Assembly: GCA_006176705.1 (NCBI GenBank)
Contig: QRFJ01004878.1
Location: forward strand, 47,443-111,442
Length of the DNA stretch: 64,000 nt
Direction of reading: 5' to 3'
Source of the DNA: Cocos nucifera
Lineage: Eukaryota > Streptophyta > Magnoliopsida > Arecales > Arecaceae
A model generated the notes under the pieces. That model saw nothing but the letters and a program-made list of their open reading frames with translations, did not search any database and was not told the origin of the DNA. The translations under genes were made by a program, and so were the position numbers. This document shows, piece by piece, positions 48,813-59,055 of the stretch (position 1 is its first letter; every line of letters begins with the position of its first letter).

Positions 48813-49480
48813 TACAGCTTCCATCCCAAAAGAGAGTTTAAAAAGCGTCTCTTTGGTTGGTCTCCGAAGAGTAGTCTTGTATGCCCAGAGAACACTACAA
48901 AGTTCATCCATCCAATGACCTTTTACTTCAGCGAGTCTTATTTTTAGGAATAGTCCAATTGATGATCTCAGCTCATCGTTTGATTGTAGATGTCCTACCG
49001 ATATGATCAATATATAATTTGGAACAAAATTTCTTGAACTTCAGGTTATTAAATCATCTTCTATTATTAGTAATAATGATCCAAGGTAAACCAAAGTGGC
49101 AAATGCCTGATTGACTTCTAGACAAAGCTTGCATCATTTTCTTAGTAATTTGTGTAAAAGATTCTATTTCTACCCATTTGGTGAAGTAATTAATAGCTAT
49201 AATTAAGAATTTTCTTTATTCTATTGCTAAAGGCCATGAATATCCATTCTCCGTATAGCAAAAAGCCAAGATGCTATAATAAAAATAAGTTCAACTGCAA
49301 GCTAATGTTGGATATTAACATACATTTGACACCAATCACATCTATTAAAAAAGTCGGCTGCATCCTTTTGGATAGTTGGCGAGTAATAATTCTACCAAAT
49401 AACCTTGTATGCTAACAACCTGCTCTAAGTGATTATTACAAATTCTCTCATAGACTTCTCAAAGAGTATAGGTTATTACA
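48813..49480 (-). pseudogene. Ty3/Gypsy integrase fragment (decayed)
   Basis: On the minus strand the order is a histidine/cysteine zinc-binding region (ICNNH near 49450, CDWCQMY near 49330), then WPFAIE/TKWVEIESF-like core sequence near 49200-49240. The C-terminal part is the clearest: LAEVKGHWMDELCSVLWAYKTTLRRPTKE followed by LSFGMEAV near 48830-48930 (quoted in parts of at most 20 residues: GHWMDELCSVLWAYKTT). These motifs are characteristic of plant Ty3/Gypsy integrase. The reading frame is broken several times and is cut at the codon after EAV by the CACTA terminus. Reverse transcriptase, LTRs and the remaining C-terminus are not seen. Confidence 0.75.
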
Positions 49481-50700
49481 AATAATATCAAAATGGACTT
49501 AACCCATGACCTATGCGAGCTAGGAGACATTGCAGCATGGGCATGTTTATAATGACTACAAGTTGATCATGATATTTATGATTAGATTTAAATGTATTTG
49601 AACTTTTAATTTGATAAGGATGCAACTTAAACGGAGGGAGTATGTGAGGCCCATGTGGGCATTTGTTTAGCTCCTGTTATTCATTAGGTAGATCTTTGGT
49701 ACTTATATAGAACTAAAAATCTAATTAATACTTTCAGTTAGTCTTTTTAGATGAGATTCTAACTTATTACACACTGCCTCCCTATGATCCCTAAATTTTT
49801 CTATCTTTTGCTATGTAAATAGGAGAATTTGGTACATTAAGTTGATTGAGGTTTGATGGTTGGTATGCATGTACTATTTTTACTTTCATATATATTGAAC
49901 AGACGATTGGATTTTGGATAATTGTTAATTATTATCAACATAGTAATTAGTCTAAGATTTTAATAGAGACTTTATCTAAATTTATTGGGATAGATCCTCG
50001 TCGCTTATCCGACAATTTTTACTTCTTTGCCTTCAGACTGACTATATTCACGATGGTTGCCCTTCTCTCATCATATTTTCATACCGAATGAGCCATCAAG
50101 GTCCAACCCAATCTAGATATATGAGTTCTTATTGGTATTCAACCGACTTGGTCCAATTTCCTGATGATACTCAGCATCTAGCAAACTACTTCTTATAATA
50201 TTCGGCTTTCGGCCGAATATCTTCATGAAATCTTGCCGACTATCAGAATCATTGAAGGTTACTCGACAGGGATATAATTACTCATAAATGTAATGCGCAA
50301 TACTCGCCCACATGCTGCCTATTATTCAGTCTTTAATGACTGTTAATGAAATAACTGTCTACTAAAAATCATAACTCTCACGTCCCAAATATTTAAGGAT
50401 AAGAATTATACCGTAACGACTCTTTTTGTTACCCTATAAATACCTACAAGCTTTGGGGGATCTGAGAAGCTTTTCAGATTATAAGCCATCACTCTTGTTT
50501 TTGGCTTCTCAAGCTGGACAACTTCCCCAGTGGACAACTTTCGGCTAAAGAACTTTTCTTTGCAGGTTCCCTTTTCTCTGTTGCACAAGCTTGGTTTCCA
50601 ACCAACTACTCCATCAGAGGAAGGTAGGAACAGAACTAATTTTTCTATTTTGAGGAATTAGAAAACAAATTAATTAGGAACCAACATCAGGTTGAGAGCC
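49481..50700 (+). other. Low-copy-looking AT-rich region with a possible LTR remnant
   Basis: I see no gene. A TATA box, ctataaatacc, at about 50432-50442 is followed by leader-like sequence, and the stretch tgtgaggcccatg (49643) to ggaaccaaca (50686) could be a decayed LTR of about 1 kb, on weak grounds of end bases, TATA and size. No second copy exists in the window to confirm it. The motif acggagggagtatg at 49632 resembles the edge of some plant MITEs, but a partner end was not found. Confidence 0.25.
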
Positions 50701-52792
50701 TACGCTATTCTAAGACCGGCAAGCATTTTCTGTAGAGAGAGGACAACGTCTGTTGCTTAAAGTATAGTGACTTGTAGCTGATTGCTCTTTTTTTTCTGCA
50801 TCTCTGAACTGAATAGATTAGCTTCAGTGTATCAATTACCGGGAAAATTGAATATAGAGACTAATTAAGTAATTAAAAAAATTGTTTGAGCTTTCTTGAC
50901 AACAATACATGGGTCCAGATCAACCAGCACAGTAGTGGTGCAAAGAGGGCTTTCCTTTCATCCATAACCTATATTTAAAGCATGTTCATCAAGACCGGAA
51001 TATCTTGATCAGCTATAGGTGGAACAGCGGAAGCTTACCATATAAATTTCTCTCCTTAAGGTGGCTAAGTTGGCCCCATCATCTTCTATCATCCATGGTG
51101 GAGTTTGGATTGGATCAGCGGATCAGCGCAAAGCAAAACACTTCCAAGCACATACCGACTTCCTCCAGGATAAAACCATTAGGTCTTCCTTTGTCGGTGG
51201 ATTAGGATGACCAAATATATCCAAAATCACATAAACTTTTTTTTTCCCCCCAAGATGACAATATTAGCACAACATGGAGGCATGGATTGAGTTGGATTAG
51301 AAAGTTCATTATGCCGTCCTATTAATGTTATTAGCATTAAAAAATGAATCATTTTCAACTCTATTTGCCATAACAAACATCTTTTTGCAGTCGGATTCCG
51401 ATTGACGCCATGGAATTGCCCATCATCCTAGAATATCCACGACAAGGTCAGCAAGATAGGCCCTTCTTACCTGCCAATTTGTCAAGGAATGTAGAAGGCA
51501 CAAATGGATTGATGTTGAGAGCCAATCAAAAAAATTTCCCATATCATGGAACAGATTGAAGTCTTACATTAGATGGGGAAGGCCAAAGTTCAAAGATATC
51601 AAGGCACAGTTTAGCATGTTCCTTCACTGCCCTAAGCTCGGTCAACTCTGAATTTCTGGTCATGATGTACGAGCATGTTTAAATAAATGTAAAGATAATT
51701 AAAATGCAATAGCGACAGAGATATTTATTGAGAAGTTCTTAAAAAGGAAAAAAATCATTATAATCATTTGAATTAAAACAAAGCTTTTAGGTTGACATCT
51801 CACTGGATGAGTTTAAGTGGATTCAAAATTCCATCTAGTTTAGAGAATTTGTTTGAGTTCTGGTTGTGCATCTCAATTGAAGTTAAAATTGGATATTATC
51901 TTGTTCGAGGCATGCTGAGATATATGGTTAAGAGGAAATCAGGGAATAATTAGAAGGAAATCAACGATCCAAATCTTGCATAACATAAGGTTTCTTATCA
52001 AGGACTGATCTAGGGTAGCTTCGGACAGAAACACTAAAGAGTTGTCTAATATTTTTGATTCACTAGATTCTGGTTTCTCTTTCTTCCGAAGAGAGGGCGA
52101 TGGTTTCTTTCCATTTTCAGCCCTCAATTATTTTCCCCACCTCTAATGTCTTCCCTTTCTTTTCACTATATTAATTGGAAAGTAGGCTAGCCAGACTAGT
52201 TAGCAAAGCAAATCTGTAAGGCTGAAAACAAATTGAATATGAACAGGATATCAATATAACCATATCCATATCTATTTATATTTAGAGCATAAATATTAGT
52301 TGAGTTCAAAAAATTATATTCATATTTATTTTAAATGAAATTTTTAATATTAAAAATATAAATAAATATATTACATTTTGTAACCATAAAATTAATATAT
52401 TATTGAATGAAGATAAATTTAAGTCAGTTAATATAGTCATTTATTTCTATCAAAAGTTTATAAGTATTATGTGGTCCTAAGGAATCACATAATTTTTATA
52501 TTTTTAATTTATGGGTCATGCCACCATTATTTATCTTTTTATCGCCACTTATCCCACAAATCACTTTTACAAATGCTAACAGCTTTTTGTCAGTCATAAA
52601 AGCCATCACAGAATTTCACGAAAGAAAGCTTTTTTCAAGCATTTGTTTAGAGAGTATCGATTTTCAAATCTTAATCAGTCACTATCGAATTATAAGGCCA
52701 ACCCAACGGACGCGATGCGAGCTCACGAAATGAACCGGGAAGGTAGAGAAAGCGCGCGTAACTAGTCGAACCCAATGCCAGAGACCAGTTTA
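50701..52792. other. AT-rich intergenic sequence without a recognisable gene
   Basis: Only ORFs of about 60-70 codons occur. None has a motif I recognise. The stretch 51390-51660 is less AT-rich and could be an exon remnant, but translations in all frames contain stops and match nothing I know. Confidence 0.4.
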
Positions 52793-52841
52793 GCCCCACA
52801 TCGAGAATGGTGGAATCAAGAAGGGGCAACCGCTTTTATAA
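52793..52841 (+). promoter_or_regulatory. Plant snRNA-type promoter pair: USE-like element plus TATA
   Basis: The sequence gccccacatcg at 52793-52803 matches the plant upstream sequence element RTCCCACATCG at 10 of 11 positions. A TATA box, ttttataa, at 52834-52841 follows after about 30 bases, close to the spacing known for RNA polymerase II snRNA genes and longer than the polymerase III spacing. The expected start would be near 52866-52870. No U1, U2, U4, U5 or U6 sequence follows; a perfect hairpin does. The pair may also arise by chance. Confidence 0.4.
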
Positions 52842-52870
52842 GATGAGATAGGTGTAGAATGTTAAAGATT

Positions 52871-52906
52871 ATTTCACCTTAGATTCATTATGAATCTAAG
52901 GTGAAA

Positions 52907-52907
<1 letters not shown>
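52871..52907. repeat. Perfect 17-bp inverted repeat with 3-base loop
   Basis: The arms atttcaccttagattca (52871-52887) and tgaatctaaggtgaaat (52891-52907) are exact complements around tta. It begins about 30 bp downstream of the TATA box described above and is followed directly by an AT microsatellite. Confidence 0.9.

Positions 52908-52911
<4 letters not shown>

Positions 52912-52951
<40 letters not shown>
52912..52951. repeat. (AT)n microsatellite
   Basis: About 20 AT dinucleotides follow the hairpin. Confidence 0.95.
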
Positions 52952-52954
<3 letters not shown>

Positions 52955-52999
52955 ATAAAATTATAAAAAAATTTGATTGATATTTTTAAGCAATCTTAA

Positions 53000-53545
53000 A
53001 GTATTTCACTATTTGCTTGTATAAATTTTAAAATACTTCATTCTCTATTATTATCTATATAGATCTCAAAATATTTTATTTTTTATAATTTATCCTCTAT
53101 AATTCATCTAATTGTATGAATTTTATCTACATAAATCTTAAAGCACTTCCACATTTATCATCTATATCAAAGTACTCTATTATCTATCATCCATCCATCT
53201 AAATAAATCTTAAAATAGTATATCATCTATCTACATAAATCTCAAAATATTCTATCCTCTATCATTCATCTATTTATATAGATCTCAAAATGCTCCATCC
53301 TCTATCATCTATCCATATATACATATCTCAAAGTACTCCATCTTCTATTATTAATCTACTTGCATAGATATCAAATTACCTCAATTTCTATTATTTATTA
53401 ATTTGCATAGATCTCAAAGTTCTCTATTCTCTATCATTTATTTATTTATCCATATCTCAACACATTCTATCATTTATCATTAATTCATCTATATGAGTTC
53501 CAAAATGCTTCATCATTTATCATCCAACTGTCTATATAATATTTT
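53000..53545. repeat. Degenerate AT-rich minisatellite, unit about 42-45 bp
   Basis: The motif atagatctcaaaatgctccat, or variants of it, recurs near 53061, 53133, 53203, 53235, 53279, 53322, 53364, 53406, 53451 and 53492. From 53235 on the spacing is regular at 42-45 bases. Units are joined by ctctatcattcatctatt-like sequence. Divergence between units suggests an old array. Confidence 0.75.
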
Positions 53546-54168
53546 TTTTTATTTTTTATCATTCATTTTACCGTGTGACCCTTGTTCCTCTCCTATAAAA
53601 TTTTGTAAAAATTTAGTTAAATAATTCTTATGAGAAAATATTTTATATTATAATAAATTTAAAATTTTGATTGCTGAAAGATATTTTAAAATTTTTAAAA
53701 TTTAAATATAAATGATTCAAATTAAGAGAAATATAAAGACATAAAAAACTTTATATGCCCTATATATACGGCCACGCAATCATCGAGATGTCCGAGCGAG
53801 CGCTCGTTCGTTGATGGCCAACCGCAATACACTGCAGCAATTAGTGGTCGCACGGAATAATTAAATAATAATAATAATTTATTAGAAAAGAGAAAAAAAG
53901 AAAAAGAAAAACGAAGCTGCGGCCACCATAACGCAAAAAGCAGCGGTAAAGGAAGGATCACCCATCAACGGGACTCCATAGGGAAAGCAAAATGCTGCAC
54001 CAAAAAAGTAAATTTATTACAGAGGTACCCACTTCGGTTAGAACCCCACAGTAGCCGTCGGATTGGACACGTCTCATGCATCTAACCGTTCTTGGATCGA
54101 ACTCTTCCAACGAGTATTGCAACCCAGCCGAGCTCCCCTCTCTCTCTTTCAGGCGGATCTCCAGAAGG

Positions 54169-54177
54169 GATAAAAAT
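54169..54177 (+). promoter_or_regulatory. Putative core promoter of the membrane-protein gene
   Basis: A TATA-like gataaaaat is preceded by a CT-rich patch (ctctctctcttt near 54139) and a local rise in GC. The transcript would begin about 30 bp downstream, giving a 5' UTR that includes the probable intron. The call is weak without transcript data. Confidence 0.4.
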
Positions 54178-54283
54178 CGTTCCTTTTTTTAACTCTCTTT
54201 GCTCGCTCTCCGGTCTCGGAAACCCTGGGCTCGAGCCGTGACACTTCGGAGATCACATTCGAAGCGTCCGTCTCTGGATTGAG

Positions 54284-54590
54284 GTTTGGTTTGCTTCCCT
54301 TCTCTCGTTTTCTTGATCTTTAATCCCTTCTCTGCGCTTCGAAAGAGCCCAAAAGAGTGATTCCCCTCGCGCCCCGCCCCCCCTCCTTTTTTACTTAATC
54401 ACCAAATGCCTCCGAATCTTGCTCAAGATCCAGTGCTTTTCTCCCCCTTTTCCCTGCTTTGTTTTGTATTTTGGAACCCTATTCGCATCAAAATTTCACT
54501 AAGAATCCTGTCATTTTGCGTTTTTTCGATCCATTCGCATCGAAAGGCATCCAAAAATCGAATCTTTTTTGGTTTTTTCTTGGCGTCTAG
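54284..54590 (+). other. Probable 5'-UTR intron
   Basis: A donor-like gag/gtttgg (junction 54283/54284) and a T-rich acceptor ttttttcttggcgtctag ending at 54590 enclose 307 nt of GC-moderate sequence. The acceptor lies three bases before the ATG. Leader introns directly before the start codon are common in plant genes. Small ORFs inside this stretch would be removed. Confidence 0.5.
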
Positions 54591-54593
54591 GAA

Positions 54594-54956
54594 ATGTCGT
54601 ACCCGCTGGAGCAGCAGCAGCAGCAATCGCCGCCTCCGCCAGTGTACGAGGTGGTGTCGAGGTCGAGCGGCGGGGGGTCGTACGGGCCCGTGATCGGCGT
54701 CATTGCCGTCATCGCCGTGCTCGGCGTCATTGCCGGGATCGTGGGCCGCCTCTGCTCCGGGCGGAGGATATTCGGGTACGGCTACGACTTTGAGGGGTGG
54801 ATCGAGCGCAAGTGCGCCTCCTGCATCGACGGGAGAGTGGAGCTCCGCCCACCTCCGCCGCCCGTGGCTGCGCCAGCGGCGGGGCCGGGTGCGAATGGAA
54901 GCGGTGGCAGTGCGACGGCGGCGCCGCCGGTGGGAGCGCGTCCGGAGGGGAAGTAG
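54594..54956 (+). CDS. Small single-pass membrane protein of unknown function, 120 residues
   Basis: This is the only convincing host gene. The N-terminus has a Q run (residues 7-11) and PPPP. One hydrophobic segment at about residues 31-51 (GPVIGVIAVIAVLGVIAGIVG) is a clear transmembrane helix. It is followed by a basic patch and the block EGWIERKCASCIDG (67-80) with a CX2C pair. The tail is low-complexity P/A/G/S. The pattern fits a family of small plant proteins I recall as uncharacterised, where a WxE.KC..CIDG block follows the helix. The very GC-rich codon use contrasts with AT-rich surroundings and is usual for monocot first exons. Start choice: first ATG after the acceptor, and the frame is open to the stop. 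It is a single coding exon. Orientation in the membrane cannot be told. Alternative longer ORFs across it lack conserved features. Confidence 0.85.
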   Translation: MSYPLEQQQQQSPPPPVYEVVSRSSGGGSYGPVIGVIAVIAVLGVIAGIVGRLCSGRRIFGYGYDFEGWIERKCASCIDGRVELRPPPPPVAAPAAGPGANGSGGSATAAPPVGARPEGK

Positions 54957-55330
54957 GCGGAACGGGTGGCGCGGAACCCCCCACCGGCGGCGGCCGCCGA
55001 GACCTGAGCGTGTTCTCGAACTGTGTGTGGAATGGGGTCCTTCTTCCTTATTCCTTTTTTTTAAATTATTTATTTCCCCACCCTTTTTTTTTTTTTTTTT
55101 TTATGTTCGGTCTTTTGGGAGTCTCTTTTTGTTTTTTGTTTTCCATATGGGTTGTGGTTACATGGAAGCCATGGCGTCACAAATCAAAAAGCTGGGGTCT
55201 TCCATGGTGATGTTAGTGTTATAACTTGAGATGAGATGGAAAGGATTGGATCTTTGTTTTTCTCTCTCTCTGTATTGTGATGCGTGCGTCTGGTGTGCTC
55301 CATGGTAATTTTGCTGCAAGTTGAAAAGAA
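54957..55330 (+). other. 3' UTR region of the membrane-protein gene
   Basis: GC content falls gradually after the stop, with a T tract at 55084-55102 and CT-rich sequence near 55258-55270. No canonical aataaa is visible. The A-rich gaaaagaattaaaac near 55328 may serve instead. The end is approximate. Confidence 0.4.
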
Positions 55331-57745
55331 AAGAATTAAAACTAGAAAATATATTTACAAGATATTTTTAAGTTAATTATATATATTAAAAAATATATTT
55401 TTTGATGAATAAATTATTGTATATTTTTATGTATAAGTAAATATACTAATTAGTAATAAATCTTATGTTAGATTTATTGATTATTAATAAATATTTATTG
55501 GCTATTTCACTAATAATAATATACTTGTTATAAATATTATTAATTAATATATTATTAGTAATATGATATATGTTAATATCATATATATTAATATAATTAA
55601 TATGATATTAATCTAATATAAGTAGAGATATTTTCATCGGAAAATAATGTTCTCATATCATTGTCATTTGGTAATTTAACATGAAAAAATAGATATTACC
55701 CTTGGGTTGTATTTATTTTATCTTTTTTTAGAAAAATAAACATGGACTCACTATTTATTTTATCATCATTTTCATTTATTTTTATACTAAATATGATAAT
55801 ATGGTATGAAATTTATTTTTCCATACGAAATGGGCTTTTTGTTTCAATAAATTAATTTATTATATCATAAGATAAATTATTTAAATATAATATATCTATG
55901 GTGCAAAGAAAAGGATATTATTAGTTTCATATTAGTTCAAACTTAGAAAAAACTCTAATTTATATAAAAAAAAATTATTCTTTCCATATGAGATATTTTT
56001 TATATTGAAATCTAGAAGAATAAAATCATATGATTTATGGATCAGAATGGATAATACATTACGTGCCTAATTTGAACCCTCGATCATAATATCGGTATGC
56101 TAAAAAAGAAGATCATATTTGGTGTGGGGCTATGTTATAGTGTAAAAAAGAAGATAATATTTAGTTTATATAAGAAAGGATCATCCTTTTCTCATAGAAG
56201 ACATAATAATTTAACCAGTTCTAGGGTAATAGCTTCGTTGTTTCATTTTGAATGTAGCTAAAAGAATAACATAAAAGAAAAAAAAGTAGAAGAAAAAAAG
56301 GTAGAGAAGGATTTTTGACTAAAATCGCTGGTTGTTGTAGTGCTGAAAAACTAACCCAAAACAATTAGTATTTTATAGAAATTTAAAATTAAATAGATTA
56401 TTTTATAATCAAATGCTTAAAAAATTTAATTTACGAGTCATATTTGTTATCTAGGATGCACCATCACTTCATAAAGAAATTATTTAATATATTACATAAA
56501 AACTTAAAAATTAGATGTATAAATTTGAATTTTATAAATGTGAAGCTCTATGGTATAATAATTACATGGGCTTTTCTATTCCATGATTTTTCTTTCAAGT
56601 TTCGTTTTTTTAGAAAAAATTATTCTAACCCCTCCTAAAAATGTCTCTTGCCCAATTTGTATGCTAAAGATGCCATGTATTTTTGCTTCAGGGCCCGTAG
56701 ATGAGCCAGTTACCATGAACAATAAGCATGGAAGCTCACCATGGACAGTGAGCATGAAAGCTCACTGCCTATGGTAAGAAAAATATTTTCCTTGATTAGT
56801 TTAGCACTCCTACCTCTTTTAATAATTTATTAATAGTTTGAAAGATTAATATTATTTAACAGCCAGTTTTCAGCTTTAGGGCCAATATATCAATAAAAAA
56901 AATATTTTTTTATGGTGCGTATCATGTGACTGTATATGCTGTCAATTATAATCACTAATTCATATAATGATACACTGAGGTGAGTATTTGATAGATGGAG
57001 ATGGAGCCTACAGAATCGAGTGAAGTATGTGTATATATATATATATATAATGTGTTGCATGCTTTACGGTGATATAATTTCATCCACCGTTTTTCATAAT
57101 TGACGGGGAAAAAAAAGACACAAGGCTACTCGCTGTTAGTTACCAGACGAATGGGTCTAAAATAAAGGGGAACAATTAGAAGGATGGTCCATCTATCTTG
57201 TACCAATAGACAAATCCATTCCTTCCACTACAGCAAGAGATTTCTAATTTTTATATAGTAGTCTTTGGTTCAGAATATATTAAAAACATTCCCTAAACTT
57301 TGACATGGGGAAGGTTGTCATGTGGATGGGGATATTAAATGGTTAAACTGTTATATTGAGAACATGGCACCGATCTGGTGGGGCTCACGGTGGAAGAGCC
57401 CACATGATTCTTCCCAATCCGGTAACAACGAATCCCTTCTTCCCCAGCAGTAGTTTTTTATCCCACGAAAGCTACTTGATGGTTACTATAAGCTCCCTCC
57501 TCCTCTCGTTGTTAGGCTGGTCTGATTTGGCAACAACTTCTGAAATAATTATATAATATTTTTGTAGAGAGAAAAAAATATGATTGATTTTTTTTTTTTG
57601 CGTGATATTCATCATTAGATCATATTCTATATAGCTCTCAAACTTCTCTGAACATTTTTTCATCTAATTGCATAGATCTTGTAGCCATCATTGCTTGATC
57701 AGATGGTGCATTTTGCGAAAAATGATTTAGGTGAAAGATACAACC
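55331..57745. other. AT-rich intergenic region
   Basis: About 2.4 kb with only short ORFs and no recognisable genes. There is a short (AT)n run near 57033-57048, T/A-rich tracts and no long repeat shared with other parts of the window. Confidence 0.6.
57741..57745. repeat. Candidate left target duplication (caacc) of the GC-rich LTR element
   Basis: These are the five bases before the LTR start. The other end of the element lies beyond the window, so this cannot be confirmed. Confidence 0.25.
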
Positions 57746-58087
57746 TGTTGGGGATAAATCCCGCTCCTGCCGAAGCCCGGCCCGACGCTCAGCCCAATGT
57801 AACCAGTAGCCGCTGAAGAGCTTTAGCGCCAGGCGCCAGGCCGAGCCCCTACCACGGCCGAACTGCCTAGAGGCCGAACTCCCCTGCGCCAAGGTCCGGG
57901 CCGAACTGCCTAGAGGACGAACTCCCACCGCCAGCCGAACTTCCTGACGGCCGAGCTCCTTGGACTCCAAGCGGCTGGACTTCTTCGGGAGACGGACTCC
58001 TCCCAGACGCCCGTTCGGCCATCCGAGCTCCTCCCGGGTTTTCCCTTCAGCCGAACTCTCCTACGAGCCCGAACTCCTTCGGGCCCC

Positions 58088-58343
58088 ACGGCCGAACTCC
58101 TTCGGACCGACCCCAGGCGAGCCCATGCAGCCGAACTCCTTCGGACTTCCCACGGCCGAACTCCTTCGGACCGACCCCAGGCGAGCCCGTGCAGCCGAAC
58201 TCCTTCGGACTTCCCACGGCCGAACTCCTTCGGACCGACCCCAGGCGAGCCCGTGCAGCCGGACTCCTTCGGACTTCCCACGGCCGAACTCCTTCGGACC
58301 GACCCCAGGCGAGCCCGTGCAGCCGAACTCCTTCGGACCGAAC
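58088..58343. repeat. 64-bp tandem array in the LTR (four units)
   Basis: Units start at 58088, 58152, 58216 and 58280 with acggccgaactccttcgg and differ by only a few bases. Each unit itself contains two ccgaactccttcgg copies, so it grew from a shorter repeat. The frame changes each unit, which argues against a coding role. Confidence 0.92.
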
Positions 58344-58537
58344 TCCTCAGCGAGCCCTGGCCGAACCAACTAGCAACCGAAGTCCTTCAACTGGCCAGCC
58401 GAGCTTCTTCGGGCCTCTCAGCGGCCGAACTCTACAGACGGCCGACCCTTCAGCCAGACGAACTCCCCCAGCTTCCCCCTCGGCCGAACTCTGTTACAAG
58501 TCCGAACTCCATTGGACGAACTATCGCCTGCAGCAAA

Positions 58538-58735
58538 ACCGGACGACGCCTTCCTCTCCGTACCGGACTCCATGCGGCCCACGGCTCGCCGGTATGGCTC
58601 CCACGATCTACCGGACGACGCCTTCCTCTCCGTACCGGATTCCATGCGGCCCACGGCTCGCCGGTATGGCCCCCACGATCTACCAGACGATGCCTTCCTC
58701 TCCGTACCAAACTCCATGCTGCTCGACGACTCTCT
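58538..58735. repeat. 72-bp tandem array in the LTR (nearly three units)
   Basis: Units begin at 58538, 58610 and 58682 with accggacgacgccttcctc. The third is diverged and partial. It ends 38 bp before the TATA box, so it lies in the U3 promoter region and could carry repeated regulatory sites. Confidence 0.92.
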
Positions 58736-58772
58736 GCCAGACGGCACAGCCGTCACCATCAACTAAGCTCCG

Positions 58773-58782
58773 CTATAAAAGG
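58773..58782 (+). promoter_or_regulatory. TATA box of the GC-rich LTR
   Basis: ctataaaagg is a strong TATA box 260 bp before the LTR end, directly downstream of the repeat arrays. Confidence 0.65.
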
Positions 58783-59036
58783 ACCCCTCCCGACATACTA
58801 AGGCTAAGCTCTCTGAACTCTCGACTCTCTAAGCTCTCCTCCGCATCTCTAAGCTCCGGAACTCATTCCGAGCACTCCATTACTGTTGGCCGGAAGCTAA
58901 CTTGACCGTCGGAGGGTCCTGCCGGAGCCACCACCCCACCGGTTTCGGACGGGACTTCGTTTTGCAGGTCCCCGGCGGCGACCCCAGCGGCCTCGATTGC
59001 GGCGACCTCCGGCGGCGACGGATTTCTGCACAACAG

Positions 59037-59055
59037 ATTGGCGCTAGAGGAAGGG
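59037..59055 (+). other. Primer binding site of the GC-rich LTR element
   Basis: The sequence attggcgctagaggaaggg starts one base after the LTR. The position and the tggcgc start fit a minus-strand primer site. I could not name the tRNA from memory. Confidence 0.6.

Larger units (their letters stand above)
57746..59035 (+). repeat. 5' LTR of a GC-rich LTR retroelement
   Basis: The LTR starts tgttggggataaatcc and ends tctgcacaaca, so TGTTG/CAACA ends are inverted. A TATA box (ctataaaagg) lies at 58773-58782. Directly after the end comes gattggcgctagaggaaggg, a typical type of plant primer binding site. Length is 1290 bp. It is full of the short motif ccgaactcc and holds a 64-bp and a 72-bp tandem array. 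The second LTR is outside the window. Primer-site type suggests Gypsy, but no coding region is visible to prove it. Confidence 0.7.

Noticed and set aside
49632..49660. acggagggagtatg as the edge of a MITE
   Set aside because: No inverted partner and no flanking duplication were found.
51005..51205. ORF with leucine/tryptophan-rich segment that faintly recalls a leucine-rich repeat
   Set aside because: It is 66 codons without a repeat pattern or neighbouring domain, so similarity is not above chance.
52842..52950. A U-type snRNA gene downstream of the USE-TATA pair
   Set aside because: The downstream sequence matches none of the U1, U2, U4, U5 or U6 starts I know; only the promoter-like pair and a hairpin are reported.
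54406..55224. Overlapping ORFs of 95, 173 and 137 codons around the membrane-protein gene
   Set aside because: They lie in the UTRs or in other frames of GC-rich sequence, show no conserved motif, and the 120-codon frame alone has a transmembrane helix and a conserved-looking block.
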